A DNA stretch of 64,000 nucleotides from Renibacterium sp. (GTDB lineage: Bacteria > Actinomycetota > Actinomycetes > Actinomycetales > Micrococcaceae), in the NCBI GenBank assembly GCA_017419405.1, contig JAFOLH010000001.1:310001-374000 (forward strand), in the 5' to 3' direction. The notes beneath the pieces were generated by a model that was not told the DNA's origin, searched no databases, and saw only the letters and a list, made by a program, of their open reading frames with translations. Below are positions 15,270-23,110 of the stretch, in pieces. The translations under genes were made by a program, and so were the position numbers. Every line of letters begins with the position of its first letter. The first letter of the stretch is position 1.

Positions 15270-17246
15270 GTGCTGACCTTTTTCAACGCCCTGAAACGGG
15301 TTCTCGTCGGACGGCCGTTCCGCAATGACCGGCTCGCGCACACCCTTTTGCCCAAACGCATCGCCTTGCCGATCTTCGCTTCGGATGCGCTTTCATCGGT
15401 GGCCTACGCACCCGATGAAATCCTGCTGACCTTGGCTCTGGCCGGAGCCGCCGCGGTGACCATTTCGCCACTGGTCGGGCTGGCCGTGATGATCGTGCTG
15501 ATCACCGTGGTGGCTTCCTACCGGCAGAATGTGCATGCTTACCCTTCCGGCGGCGGCGACTACGAGATCGCGAACACCAACCTCGGCAAGTTCGCCGGTC
15601 TGACCGTGGCTTCTGCGCTGCTGGTCGACTATGTGCTCACCGTCGCAGTGTCGATGTCCGCAGCGGCCAATTACCTGGCCACCGCGGTGCCCGGAATGCA
15701 CGGCAGCCAGGCCTGGATCGCGGTGATCGGCGTGGTGATCCTCGCCCTGGTCAACTTGCGCGGGATCAAAGAGGCCGGCACCGTTTTCGCGATCCCGACG
15801 TACATCTTCATGGTCTGCATCTTGGGCATGACCGTGGTCGGCATCATCCAAGGCGTGACCGGCACGTTGGGGCAAGCGCCGAGTGCGCAGTTCGAAATCA
15901 TCCCGGTGCCGGAGTACGAGCAGGGCATTGTGGGGCTGGCCGGCGCCTTTTTGCTGCTCCGGGCTTTTTCCTCCGGGGCTGCTGCCTTGACCGGCGTGGA
16001 AGCGATCAGCAACGGCGTGCCGAACTTCCGCAAGCCGAAGTCCAAGAACGCCGCCACCACGTTGTTGCTGCTCGGCGCGGTTGCGGCAGCGATGCTGGCC
16101 GGCATCCTCTACCTCGCCAATGCCACCAAAGTCCACATCGTGCAGGACCCGGCGACCGAGTTCCTGATCAATGGCCAACCGCCGCCCGCGGACTACGTGC
16201 AGAACCCGGCGATCAGCCAGATCGCTTCCACGGTCTTCGGTTCCGGATCGGTGATCTTCTTCATCATCGTGGCGGCCACCGGGGTGATCCTGGTGTTCGC
16301 TTCGAACACCGCCTTCAACGGGTTCCCGGTGTTGGCCTCGATCCTGGCCAAGGACGGCTATCTGCCACGGCAGCTGCGCACCCGTGGCGACCGCTTGGCG
16401 TACAGCAACGGCGTGCTCGCTTTGGCCGCTGGCGCGCTCGTGCTGATCATCGCGTTCGACGCCGATGTGACGAAACTGATCCAGCTGTACATCGTCGGCG
16501 TGTTCATCTCCTTCACGGCCAGCCAACTCGGCATGATCCTGCACTGGGGACGCCGGTTGAAGCTGGTCAAGGAGCGCGCGGAGCGGCTGCGGATCATCAA
16601 GTCGCGGACCATCAACACGCTGGGCTTCTCGATGACTTTGTCGGTTTTGGTGATCGTGTTGATCACCAAGTTCGAGCAGGGGGCTTGGATCGCCTTGTTG
16701 GCGATGCTGGTCCTGTTCCTGATCATGTGGAGCATCCAATCCCACTACCGCAATGTGGCCCGCGAACTGGCAGTCGACGAGGACGCCTCGCCACGGGCAT
16801 TGCCCACTCGCGTGCACGCGGTGCTGCTGGTTTCGCACGTGCGCAAACCGGTGCTGCGGGCCCTGGCGTTCGCCCGGGCTTCGCGGCCCTCGCAGCTGGA
16901 CGCGATCGTGGTGGACAACGATTCCGAGGAGACCCAGGAAACCGTTGCGCAGTGGGAGAAGCTGAAAATTCCGGTGCCGCTGACGGTCTTGGCCAGTCCG
17001 TACCGGGAAACCGTGACGCCGATCATGGAATACGTGAAAAACATCCGGCGCGAATCGCCGAGGGACCTGATCGTGGTCTACATCCCGGAATACGTGGTGG
17101 GCAAGTGGTGGGAACAGCTGGTGCACAACCAGACCGCGTTGCGGATCAAGACCAGGCTGCACTTCGAGCCCGGCGTCATGGTGGCATCCGTGCCGTGGCA
17201 GCTCAAGTCTTCGGAATCCGCTCGGCGTTTCCAGGAACTCGACTAG
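15270..17246 (+). CDS. APC-superfamily potassium transporter (KimA-like)
   Basis: A 658-residue integral membrane protein: about 12 transmembrane helices (residues 30-500) followed by a soluble C-terminal domain of about 150 residues. The N-terminal signature (LVGRPFRNDRL, then FASDALSSVAYAPDEIL) resembles Bacillus KimA/YdaO, an APC-fold potassium-proton symporter, more than classical amino-acid permeases. The divergent pair of TrkA/RCK proteins supports potassium as substrate. The C-terminal domain (RVHAVLLVSHVRKPVLRAL onward) looks like the USP-like regulatory tail of KimA that binds c-di-AMP. GTG 15270 is chosen (encodes MLTFFNALKRVLVG); GTG 15261 is an alternative three codons earlier. 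If not potassium, an amino acid is the main alternative substrate. Confidence 0.8.
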   Translation: MLTFFNALKRVLVGRPFRNDRLAHTLLPKRIALPIFASDALSSVAYAPDEILLTLALAGAAAVTISPLVGLAVMIVLITVVASYRQNVHAYPSGGGDYEIANTNLGKFAGLTVASALLVDYVLTVAVSMSAAANYLATAVPGMHGSQAWIAVIGVVILALVNLRGIKEAGTVFAIPTYIFMVCILGMTVVGIIQGVTGTLGQAPSAQFEIIPVPEYEQGIVGLAGAFLLLRAFSSGAAALTGVEAISNGVPNFRKPKSKNAATTLLLLGAVAAAMLAGILYLANATKVHIVQDPATEFLINGQPPPADYVQNPAISQIASTVFGSGSVIFFIIVAATGVILVFASNTAFNGFPVLASILAKDGYLPRQLRTRGDRLAYSNGVLALAAGALVLIIAFDADVTKLIQLYIVGVFISFTASQLGMILHWGRRLKLVKERAERLRIIKSRTINTLGFSMTLSVLVIVLITKFEQGAWIALLAMLVLFLIMWSIQSHYRNVARELAVDEDASPRALPTRVHAVLLVSHVRKPVLRALAFARASRPSQLDAIVVDNDSEETQETVAQWEKLKIPVPLTVLASPYRETVTPIMEYVKNIRRESPRDLIVVYIPEYVVGKWWEQLVHNQTALRIKTRLHFEPGVMVASVPWQLKSSESARRFQELD

Positions 17247-17309
17247 ATGACTGAAACGCGGATGACTGAAGCACAGATGACTGAGGCACGGGTAGATGAC
17301 TGAGGCGCA
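17246..17309 (+). repeat. four tandem copies of the methyltransferase start region
   Basis: GATGACTGA-RRC-type units start at 17246, 17261, 17276 and 17295 (ATGs at 17247, 17262, 17277, 17296; spacing 15, 15, 19). The first three ATGs share a frame and encode an 18-residue peptide (MTETR, MTEAQ, MTEAR) that stops at 17301-17303, inside the real gene. Only the fourth ATG opens the methyltransferase frame, because the last unit carries four extra bases. The arrangement begins directly after the transporter stop codon. Confidence 0.85.
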
Positions 17310-18816
17310 GGGGAAGCGCGAGGCGCCGGGAACAGCCGGCGCTGCGACGAAGGAAGTAATTCTGGAGATCGGTCCGGTGGCGCATGGCGGCCACTTCGTC
17401 GCCCGCTTGGCGGAGGATACCGATTCGACGGGGGATGCCAGCTCGATCGGGAATACTGGCTCGGCTGGGGACCGATCCGGTGCAGTGTCGGATGACGTCA
17501 TCGCTGGGTCCGGGGCGGCCAGAGCCGGCCGCCGGGTGGTCTTCGTGCGGCATGCGGTGCCCGGCGAACGGGTCCGGGCGATCCTGACCGAAGCTGAAGC
17601 AGATGCGGCATTCTGGCGCGCCGACGTGGTCGAAGTGCTTGCCGAGTCGGTGGAATTCGCCGGGGCCCGGGTGGCCCATTTCTGGCCGGAGGCGGACTCC
17701 GGCCAAGCACATTCCACAGGGACGTTGCCGATCGGCGGCGCGGAATTCGGGCATCTGCGTCTGCCGGCGCAACGGGCCTTGAAAGCCATGGTTTTGGCCG
17801 AGCAATTGCAGCGGCTCGCCGGACTCGAGGTGACCACTTCGGTGCAGGAGGTTTCGGGTGAAGATCCGACCGGCCTGGGTTGGCGGACCCGGACCGGATT
17901 CGCGGTCACTCCCGAGGGCCGGCTCGGCATGCATGCGCACCGCTCGCATGAGGTGATTGCGGTCCAGGACATGCCGCTGGCCGACCGGAGGATCCGGGAT
18001 CTGGCGTTATGGGATCTGGACTTCAGCGGACTTGATCGCGTCGAAGTGGCAGCGCCGACGTCGGGGGACGGTCCGTTGGTCTTGCTCTCCGGAACGAAGC
18101 AGGCGGCGGCGCGGCTTGCCCGGGAACTGCCCGGCGGAGTTTCCGCAGCCCACTGGGACGCCAAGAGCAGCCGGGTCTCGGCGCTGCGTGGCCGCCCGTG
18201 GTTGCGCGAATCGGTGCCGGCTACGCCGGGATCGGGTTCCGCCCCGGAATTCCGGGTCAGTGGTGACGGATTCTGGCAGATCCACCGCAAGGCCCCGGAG
18301 GTGCTTTCGGACACGGTACGCGAGTATCTGGGCGACTTCCTCGGTGCCGGATCGGCCGCTGCGGACCTCTACGCCGGAGCGGGATTGTTCACGTCGCTGC
18401 TCGCCGATGCCGTCGGCCCCACTGGGAGGGTGCTATCCATCGAGGGCTCGCCGGTGACCAGCAAAGACGCGATGCGCAATTTCGACGGCCGCGCCGAGGT
18501 GCTGGTCCGGCCCGGCCGGGTGGATCGGGTGCTTGCGGCGGTGGCTCGGGAAAACGGGGTGCTGCCCGGTGCCGGCAAGCTCGATGCCGTGGTTCTGGAC
18601 CCGCCGCGTGCCGGGGCGGGCAAAAATGTGGTGAAACAGATTTGCGCCAGCGGGGCGCGAGCGGTGGCTTACGTTTCCTGCGATCCGGCATCATTCGCCC
18701 GCGACGTGGCGTACTTTGCTGCTGAGGGTTGGCAGTTGGCCGAGTTGCGCGCCTTCGACCTCTACCCGAACACCCACCACTTGGAAACCGCGGCCCTGCT
18801 GCTGCCGACCGCCTGA
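17296..18816 (+). CDS. class I SAM-dependent RNA methyltransferase with TRAM domain (TrmA/RlmD-RlmC family)
   Basis: A 506-residue uridine-C5 methyltransferase. An N-terminal TRAM RNA-binding domain (about 18-125) is interrupted by a low-complexity Ser/Thr/Gly/Asp insert near residues 38-75. The catalytic domain holds the SAM-binding DLYAGAGLFTS, the LDPPRAGAGKNV motif and the nucleophilic Cys in YVSCDPASFARD. The Fe-S-cluster Cys set of E. coli RumA/RlmD is not evident. It methylates U in rRNA or tRNA; the exact site cannot be told from sequence. The start at ATG 17296 lies in the last of four tandem start-like repeats, and a short upstream frame overlaps it. It follows the KimA-like gene by 49 bases. 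Confidence 0.87.
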   Translation: MTEAQGKREAPGTAGAATKEVILEIGPVAHGGHFVARLAEDTDSTGDASSIGNTGSAGDRSGAVSDDVIAGSGAARAGRRVVFVRHAVPGERVRAILTEAEADAAFWRADVVEVLAESVEFAGARVAHFWPEADSGQAHSTGTLPIGGAEFGHLRLPAQRALKAMVLAEQLQRLAGLEVTTSVQEVSGEDPTGLGWRTRTGFAVTPEGRLGMHAHRSHEVIAVQDMPLADRRIRDLALWDLDFSGLDRVEVAAPTSGDGPLVLLSGTKQAAARLARELPGGVSAAHWDAKSSRVSALRGRPWLRESVPATPGSGSAPEFRVSGDGFWQIHRKAPEVLSDTVREYLGDFLGAGSAAADLYAGAGLFTSLLADAVGPTGRVLSIEGSPVTSKDAMRNFDGRAEVLVRPGRVDRVLAAVARENGVLPGAGKLDAVVLDPPRAGAGKNVVKQICASGARAVAYVSCDPASFARDVAYFAAEGWQLAELRAFDLYPNTHHLETAALLLPTA

Positions 18817-18834
18817 GCCGACCCCGACGAGGCA

Positions 18835-18862
18835 CACCGCACAAAGCGCACCGCACAAAGCG
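18835..18862. repeat. two tandem copies of a 14-bp unit
   Basis: CACCGCACAAAGCG is repeated head to tail at 18835-18848 and 18849-18862, between the convergent methyltransferase and DUF222 genes. No stem with a U tract is visible here; a 7-bp inverted repeat (GGTGGCC, 18887-18893, and GGCCACC, 18915-18921) reaches into the DUF222 stop. Confidence 0.6.
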
Positions 18863-18911
18863 CCTCTGGCCGGGCGCACGTGACGGGGTGGCCCGACTGG
18901 CTTGGCCCGGC

Positions 18912-20333
18912 CTAGGCCACCGCATCCAGTCGGTGATAATTGTTCCGCAAGGCGCGCTGTTGAGGATCGATCCATGGCGGCGGTCTGAACCGGGGGAGTC
19001 CTTGCCGGTTGTCCAGCTGCCAATCGCCTTGGTGGATCAGATGGTGGTGATGCGAGCAGAGCAGCGCGCCGTTCTGGACCGAGGTCGCACCGCCGTCCCG
19101 CCAGCTTTGGATGTGGTGCGCTTCGCACCAGCTGGCCGGGATCGTGCAATCCGGGAAAGTGCAACCGCGATCCCGGGCGAAGAGCGCAGCCCGCTGGCTC
19201 CGGCTGAACAAACGTCGTCTGCGACCGAGGTCGAGCACCTCGCCGGCTCCGCCGAGGACTACCGGGATCAGCTCGGCGTCGCAAGCGATCCGGCGAATGG
19301 TTCCCGGGTTGATCGGGCCGGTGAACTCTGCGGAGGAAACCATGGCAGCAGCACCCCCGGAGCCGGAACGCCCGGGACGTCGGGAGTGGATTTCGCCGAG
19401 CAAATGCCGGTAGTCGATGGTGACTTGGACCTGTGGCCGGTGCCCGCCGGTTGCCGGCAACGAATCGGTGCTCAGCGCCGCAGCCAGGGCACTGACCAGG
19501 GTGTCGAGCTGCCGCTGCGGCGCACTCCGTCGATCTGCTGGGGCGTCCGCCTGGCCGCGGTTCCCGCTACTGCTCCCGCTACTGCGCGGGTTGTTCCCAG
19601 CATTCAGCACGGTCAGCAGGGTTTCGGTCTGCGCCGGATCGGCCCAAAGCTCGAAATGGCTCAGTCCGCGGTACTCGCCACGTCGGAAAAGCCCTTGCCG
19701 GTGTCTCAGCTCGGATTCCTCCGGCGCGGTGCCGTCCTGGTCCAAAAGCGTCAGCCATCGTTTGACCAGCGGGCTCAGGAAATCAGGGTCCCGCGCAGCC
19801 AGCGCCTCGGCCAGACTCGTTTCCATCCGGCCCAGCAGCTCGGCATCCTGCGGGTGAAGTTGCTGCGGCCAGGACCGGCCACGGAGGATGCTCTGCGCGG
19901 TGTCGAGCGCATCCACCGCTTTGCTGAGCCCCTGCAGGCAGGCGGCACCGCTGCTGGCCACCACGCCGAGCCGCGGGTATCCGGCCGGAACCGGTTCTCC
20001 GGTCAGGCTGTGCGCCGGCAAGAGTTTCCCAGCCACGCCGAGCCGGCGCTTGGCCTCGCTCCGGGGGATGCGCAGCCGGGCCTGCAGGAAATCCGCGGTA
20101 TTGCGGAACGGCGCCCGGGCTGCGGCCGGACAATCACGATCGATGGCTGCTGCGGCCAGGACTTGGCCGTACGCCACCTGCCGGGCCAACGCTTCGAGGG
20201 CATCGGCCGCGGCCAGCAGTTCGGCGGCATTTGCCGAGTCGAAGCAGCCAAGGAGCCCGGAAATCGCCTCGGCCGCCGTGTCCCGAGCCCGCGCTATGCG
20301 GGCTTCGGCAGTCGACGGAGCGTGGGTTCCCAT
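18912..20333 (-). CDS. HNH endonuclease with DUF222 domain (13E12-type)
   Basis: A 473-residue protein of the actinobacterial DUF222/HNH family, comparable with the 13E12 repeat proteins of mycobacteria. The N-terminal helical DUF222 region covers about residues 10-330. The HNH nuclease is near the C-terminus, with Cys pairs and His-rich metal-binding residues in CTFPDCTIPASWCEAHHIQ and GALLCSHHHHLIHQG. A variable Ser/Gly/Arg linker lies around 250-280. These genes occur in many copies in actinobacterial genomes; their biological role is unclear, and DNA-damage-related expression has been reported for mycobacterial members. A LexA-like box 14 bases upstream of the ATG fits that. Confidence 0.88.
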   Translation of the reverse strand: MGTHAPSTAEARIARARDTAAEAISGLLGCFDSANAAELLAAADALEALARQVAYGQVLAAAAIDRDCPAAARAPFRNTADFLQARLRIPRSEAKRRLGVAGKLLPAHSLTGEPVPAGYPRLGVVASSGAACLQGLSKAVDALDTAQSILRGRSWPQQLHPQDAELLGRMETSLAEALAARDPDFLSPLVKRWLTLLDQDGTAPEESELRHRQGLFRRGEYRGLSHFELWADPAQTETLLTVLNAGNNPRSSGSSSGNRGQADAPADRRSAPQRQLDTLVSALAAALSTDSLPATGGHRPQVQVTIDYRHLLGEIHSRRPGRSGSGGAAAMVSSAEFTGPINPGTIRRIACDAELIPVVLGGAGEVLDLGRRRRLFSRSQRAALFARDRGCTFPDCTIPASWCEAHHIQSWRDGGATSVQNGALLCSHHHHLIHQGDWQLDNRQGLPRFRPPPWIDPQQRALRNNYHRLDAVA

Positions 20334-20346
20334 GAACTGATTTTAC

Positions 20347-20362
20347 TAGAACAAATATTCGA
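20347..20362. promoter_or_regulatory. LexA (SOS) box candidate upstream of the DUF222/HNH gene
   Basis: TAGAACAAATATTCGA matches the actinobacterial SOS consensus TCGAAC-N4-GTTCGA at all but two positions (14 of 16, counting the degenerate centre). It lies 14 bases before the HNH gene ATG (minus strand) and about 160 bases from the divergent P-type ATPase start. That places it over the expected promoter of the nuclease gene. Confidence 0.5.
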
Positions 20363-20521
20363 TGACCAAGCTGCCATTGCAGCACTGTGGATAACCGGAG
20401 ACGCCCCGGGCCGCCGGCGTCCGGGCTTCCCGAACAGCCCTGTCTACTCCCGGTGGATGGGCTTAATTCATACTCAAGAGTGATTTCCGGGTTCCGGCAA
20501 CCGCATAGAGTTGAACCTAAT

Positions 20522-23035
20522 ATGAGCAGCTCAACTCGCACCGCGCCCAGTCATGCCGAAGTCAAACAACGCGCTCGCCTCGAGTCGATGGCGGCGGCCA
20601 AAAAGCAGCTTGCCGCCGTCGACGAAACGACGCTGGCCGCGTCCGGGCTGAGTTCCGGCCAGGTCGCGGAGCGGCTCGCGTTGGACCTGGGAAACGCGGT
20701 GCCGAACGATTCCAGCCGGACCATCGGCCAGATCCTGCGCGCCAACCTCTTGACTTTGTTCAACATCGTGCTGGGCATCTGTCTCGTGATCGTGCTGCTG
20801 GTCGGCAAGTGGCAGGATGCGCTTTTCGGTTTCATCGTGATCGCGAACGCCGCGATCGGCGTCGTGCAGGAATACCGCGCCAAGCGCACCCTGGACCGGT
20901 TGGCCGTGCTCAACGCGCCCAAAGCCCGGGCGCTGCGCGACGGCGTCGTCCAGGACATCCAGGTGGAACACGTCGTCTACGACGATGTCCTGGTGCTGCG
21001 CACCGGAGACCAGGTGCCGGCGGATGCCGAAGTGCTCAGCGTAGCGGGCCTGGAAATCGACGAGTCGCTGCTGACCGGAGAGTCCGATCCGATCGACAAG
21101 AGCCCCGGCGACGAGGTGCTGTCCGGTTCCGCGGTGGTTTCCGGATCCGGCACCGTGCGGGTGCAGCGGGTCGGCATCGAGTCCTTCGCCTCCAAACTCA
21201 CCGCCGAAGCCAAGCGGTTTTCCCTGGTGAACTCGGAGATCCGCAACTCGATCAACAAGATCGTGCTCTACATCACCTGGGCGTTGGTGCCGATCATCAT
21301 TCTGGTGATCAACGGCCAGATGCAGGCCAAAGGCGGTTGGGGAGTGGCCCTGGGCAACGGGGACTGGAAGGAAGCGGTGGTTTCCGCAGTCGCCTCGATC
21401 GTGGCGATGATCCCGGAAGGCTTGGTGCTGTTGACCAGCATCTCCTTCGGCCTGGCTGCGATGACCTTGGCCCGGCGCCAGGTTTTGGTCCAGGAGTTGC
21501 CTGCGGTCGAGGGGCTGGCCCGGGTGGACATGGTCTGCCTGGACAAAACCGGCACGCTCACCGAAGGCGAGATCGTGTTCGACGCCGAGCAGCAGCTCAA
21601 CGATGTGCCGGGCTGGCGTGCGGCGCTGGCCTGGATCGGCGCGGACGACAACGCCAATGCCACCGCGGCCTGCCTCGCCGTCGAGTACCACACCGGGCCC
21701 ACGAAGCCGGCCTTGTCCAGCGTTCCGTTCAACAGCGCGCGGAAGTGGAGCGCGGTGTGCTTCGAAGCCGAAGGCACCGCCGGTGCCGGGGTTTCGACCT
21801 GGGTCTTCGGCGCACCCGAAATGGTCCTCGATGCCGGAGCCGCGGAGCACCGGGCAGCCTTGGCGGAGGCCAGCAGCCTGGCGGAAAAAGGCTTGCGTGC
21901 TTTGATCCTGGCGAACAGCGGCGAGCGGATCGAAGACGAGGCGATCCCGGCAGCGCTGGTCCCGGTGGCGATCCTGACTTTCCGCGAGAAAGTCCGTCCG
22001 GACGCCGGGGAAACCTTGGCGTATTTCCGCGAGCAGGGTGTGCAGCTGCGGGTGATTTCCGGGGACAACCCCCGGACCGTGGCGGCGGTGGCCCGCGAAG
22101 TCGGCTTCGAAAACGTCGGTCAGGGCTACGACGCCCGGGAGCTGCCCGAGGACCTCGACGAACTCGGCGAAGTGCTGGCGAAGGAGCAAGTGCTCGGCCG
22201 GGTCACCCCGGAACAGAAGAAGTCGATCGTGCTGGCTTTGCAGAAGCGCGGCCATGTGGTGGCGATGACCGGGGACGGCGTCAACGACGCGCTCGCGCTG
22301 AAAAACGCGGACATCGGGATCGCGATGGGTTCCGGTGCCGCCGCGACCAAGGCGGTGTCCCGTCTGGTGCTTTTGGACGGCCAGTTCTCCCGGATGCCCG
22401 GGGTGGTGGCCGAAGGGCGCCGGGTGATTGCCAACGTGGAGCGGGTGGCGAACCTGTTCTTGACCAAGACCGCGCACGCGGTGATCATTTCCCTGGTGAT
22501 CGGGGTGCTGCTCTGGCAGTACCCGTTCTTGCCCCGGCAGCTCTCGATCACCAGCGCGCTGACCATCGGCATCCCGGCGTTCTTCCTGGCGCTGCTGCCG
22601 AACAAGCGCCGGTACCAGCCGGGATTCCTGCGCCGGGTATTGTCCTTCTCGATCCCGGTGGGCGCGGTGATCGCCGCCTGCATCATCGGCGTCTACAGCT
22701 TCTCCAGGGCCTTCCCGGACGCGAGCCTGGACCCGGCCGGCCAGTTGCAGGACGGCAGGACGGCGGCGACCATGACGATCCTGTTGCTTTCGCTCTGGGT
22801 GCTCGCGGTGCTCGCCCGGCCGTTCGACCGCTGGCGGGCGCTGCTGGTGGGCGCGATGTTCCTGTTGCTGGTCCTGGTTTTCGTGGTGCCGTTCTCGCGG
22901 ACCTTCTTCGCGCTCGCGGTGCCCAGCGGAACCCTGTTGGCGGTTACTATAGGAGTAGTGGTTCTTGGCTGTGCGGTGATCGAAATCCTGTACCGGATCC
23001 TCAAACGCCGCGGTGCCGTCTCCGAACGGGAGTAA
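20522..23035 (+). CDS. ctpE: P-type cation-transporting ATPase (CtpE-like)
   Basis: An 837-residue P-type ATPase resembling mycobacterial CtpE, a calcium uptake pump. The phosphorylated Asp341 is in CLDKTGTLTEGE, the TGES dephosphorylation motif appears as LLTGESDPID, and the hinge motif is MTGDGVNDALALKNADIGIAMG. About 10 membrane helices are expected: four before the catalytic domains (from LTLFNIVLGICLVIVLLV), with PEGL in TM4, and six at the C-terminus. The ion is inferred from overall resemblance only. The ATG at 20522 encodes MSSSTRTAPS; the -10-like TAGAGT at 20506-20511 is only 10 bases upstream, so the leader would be very short. Confidence 0.85.
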   Translation: MSSSTRTAPSHAEVKQRARLESMAAAKKQLAAVDETTLAASGLSSGQVAERLALDLGNAVPNDSSRTIGQILRANLLTLFNIVLGICLVIVLLVGKWQDALFGFIVIANAAIGVVQEYRAKRTLDRLAVLNAPKARALRDGVVQDIQVEHVVYDDVLVLRTGDQVPADAEVLSVAGLEIDESLLTGESDPIDKSPGDEVLSGSAVVSGSGTVRVQRVGIESFASKLTAEAKRFSLVNSEIRNSINKIVLYITWALVPIIILVINGQMQAKGGWGVALGNGDWKEAVVSAVASIVAMIPEGLVLLTSISFGLAAMTLARRQVLVQELPAVEGLARVDMVCLDKTGTLTEGEIVFDAEQQLNDVPGWRAALAWIGADDNANATAACLAVEYHTGPTKPALSSVPFNSARKWSAVCFEAEGTAGAGVSTWVFGAPEMVLDAGAAEHRAALAEASSLAEKGLRALILANSGERIEDEAIPAALVPVAILTFREKVRPDAGETLAYFREQGVQLRVISGDNPRTVAAVAREVGFENVGQGYDARELPEDLDELGEVLAKEQVLGRVTPEQKKSIVLALQKRGHVVAMTGDGVNDALALKNADIGIAMGSGAAATKAVSRLVLLDGQFSRMPGVVAEGRRVIANVERVANLFLTKTAHAVIISLVIGVLLWQYPFLPRQLSITSALTIGIPAFFLALLPNKRRYQPGFLRRVLSFSIPVGAVIAACIIGVYSFSRAFPDASLDPAGQLQDGRTAATMTILLLSLWVLAVLARPFDRWRALLVGAMFLLLVLVFVVPFSRTFFALAVPSGTLLAVTIGVVVLGCAVIEILYRILKRRGAVSERE

Positions 23036-23039
23036 TTGC

Positions 23040-23076
23040 TTAGGCGTACCTAACTAGCGACCTGACTCTCGCGAGA
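23040..23076. promoter_or_regulatory. inverted repeats in the acnA promoter region
   Basis: TTAGG-CGTA-CCTAA (23040-23053) starts 5 bases after the P-ATPase stop, and the perfect palindrome TCTCGCGAGA follows at 23067-23076. Both precede the aconitase GTG at 23111. The first has DtxR/IdeR-like half-sites but a 4-base spacer instead of the usual arrangement; the second may be an independent operator. Confidence 0.35.
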
Positions 23077-23110
23077 CAAAGATAAAAGCTGAGGCGAGAG
23101 GAGTCCTGTT

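Noticed and set aside
18912..20333. Mobile element or homing endonuclease
   Set aside because: There are no flanking repeats, no interrupted host gene and no transposase; DUF222/HNH genes are ordinary multi-copy residents in actinobacteria.
23040..23053. A genuine IdeR/DtxR box upstream of acnA
   Set aside because: The half-sites fit, but the spacing is about five bases shorter than the 19-bp consensus, so it is listed only as an inverted repeat.
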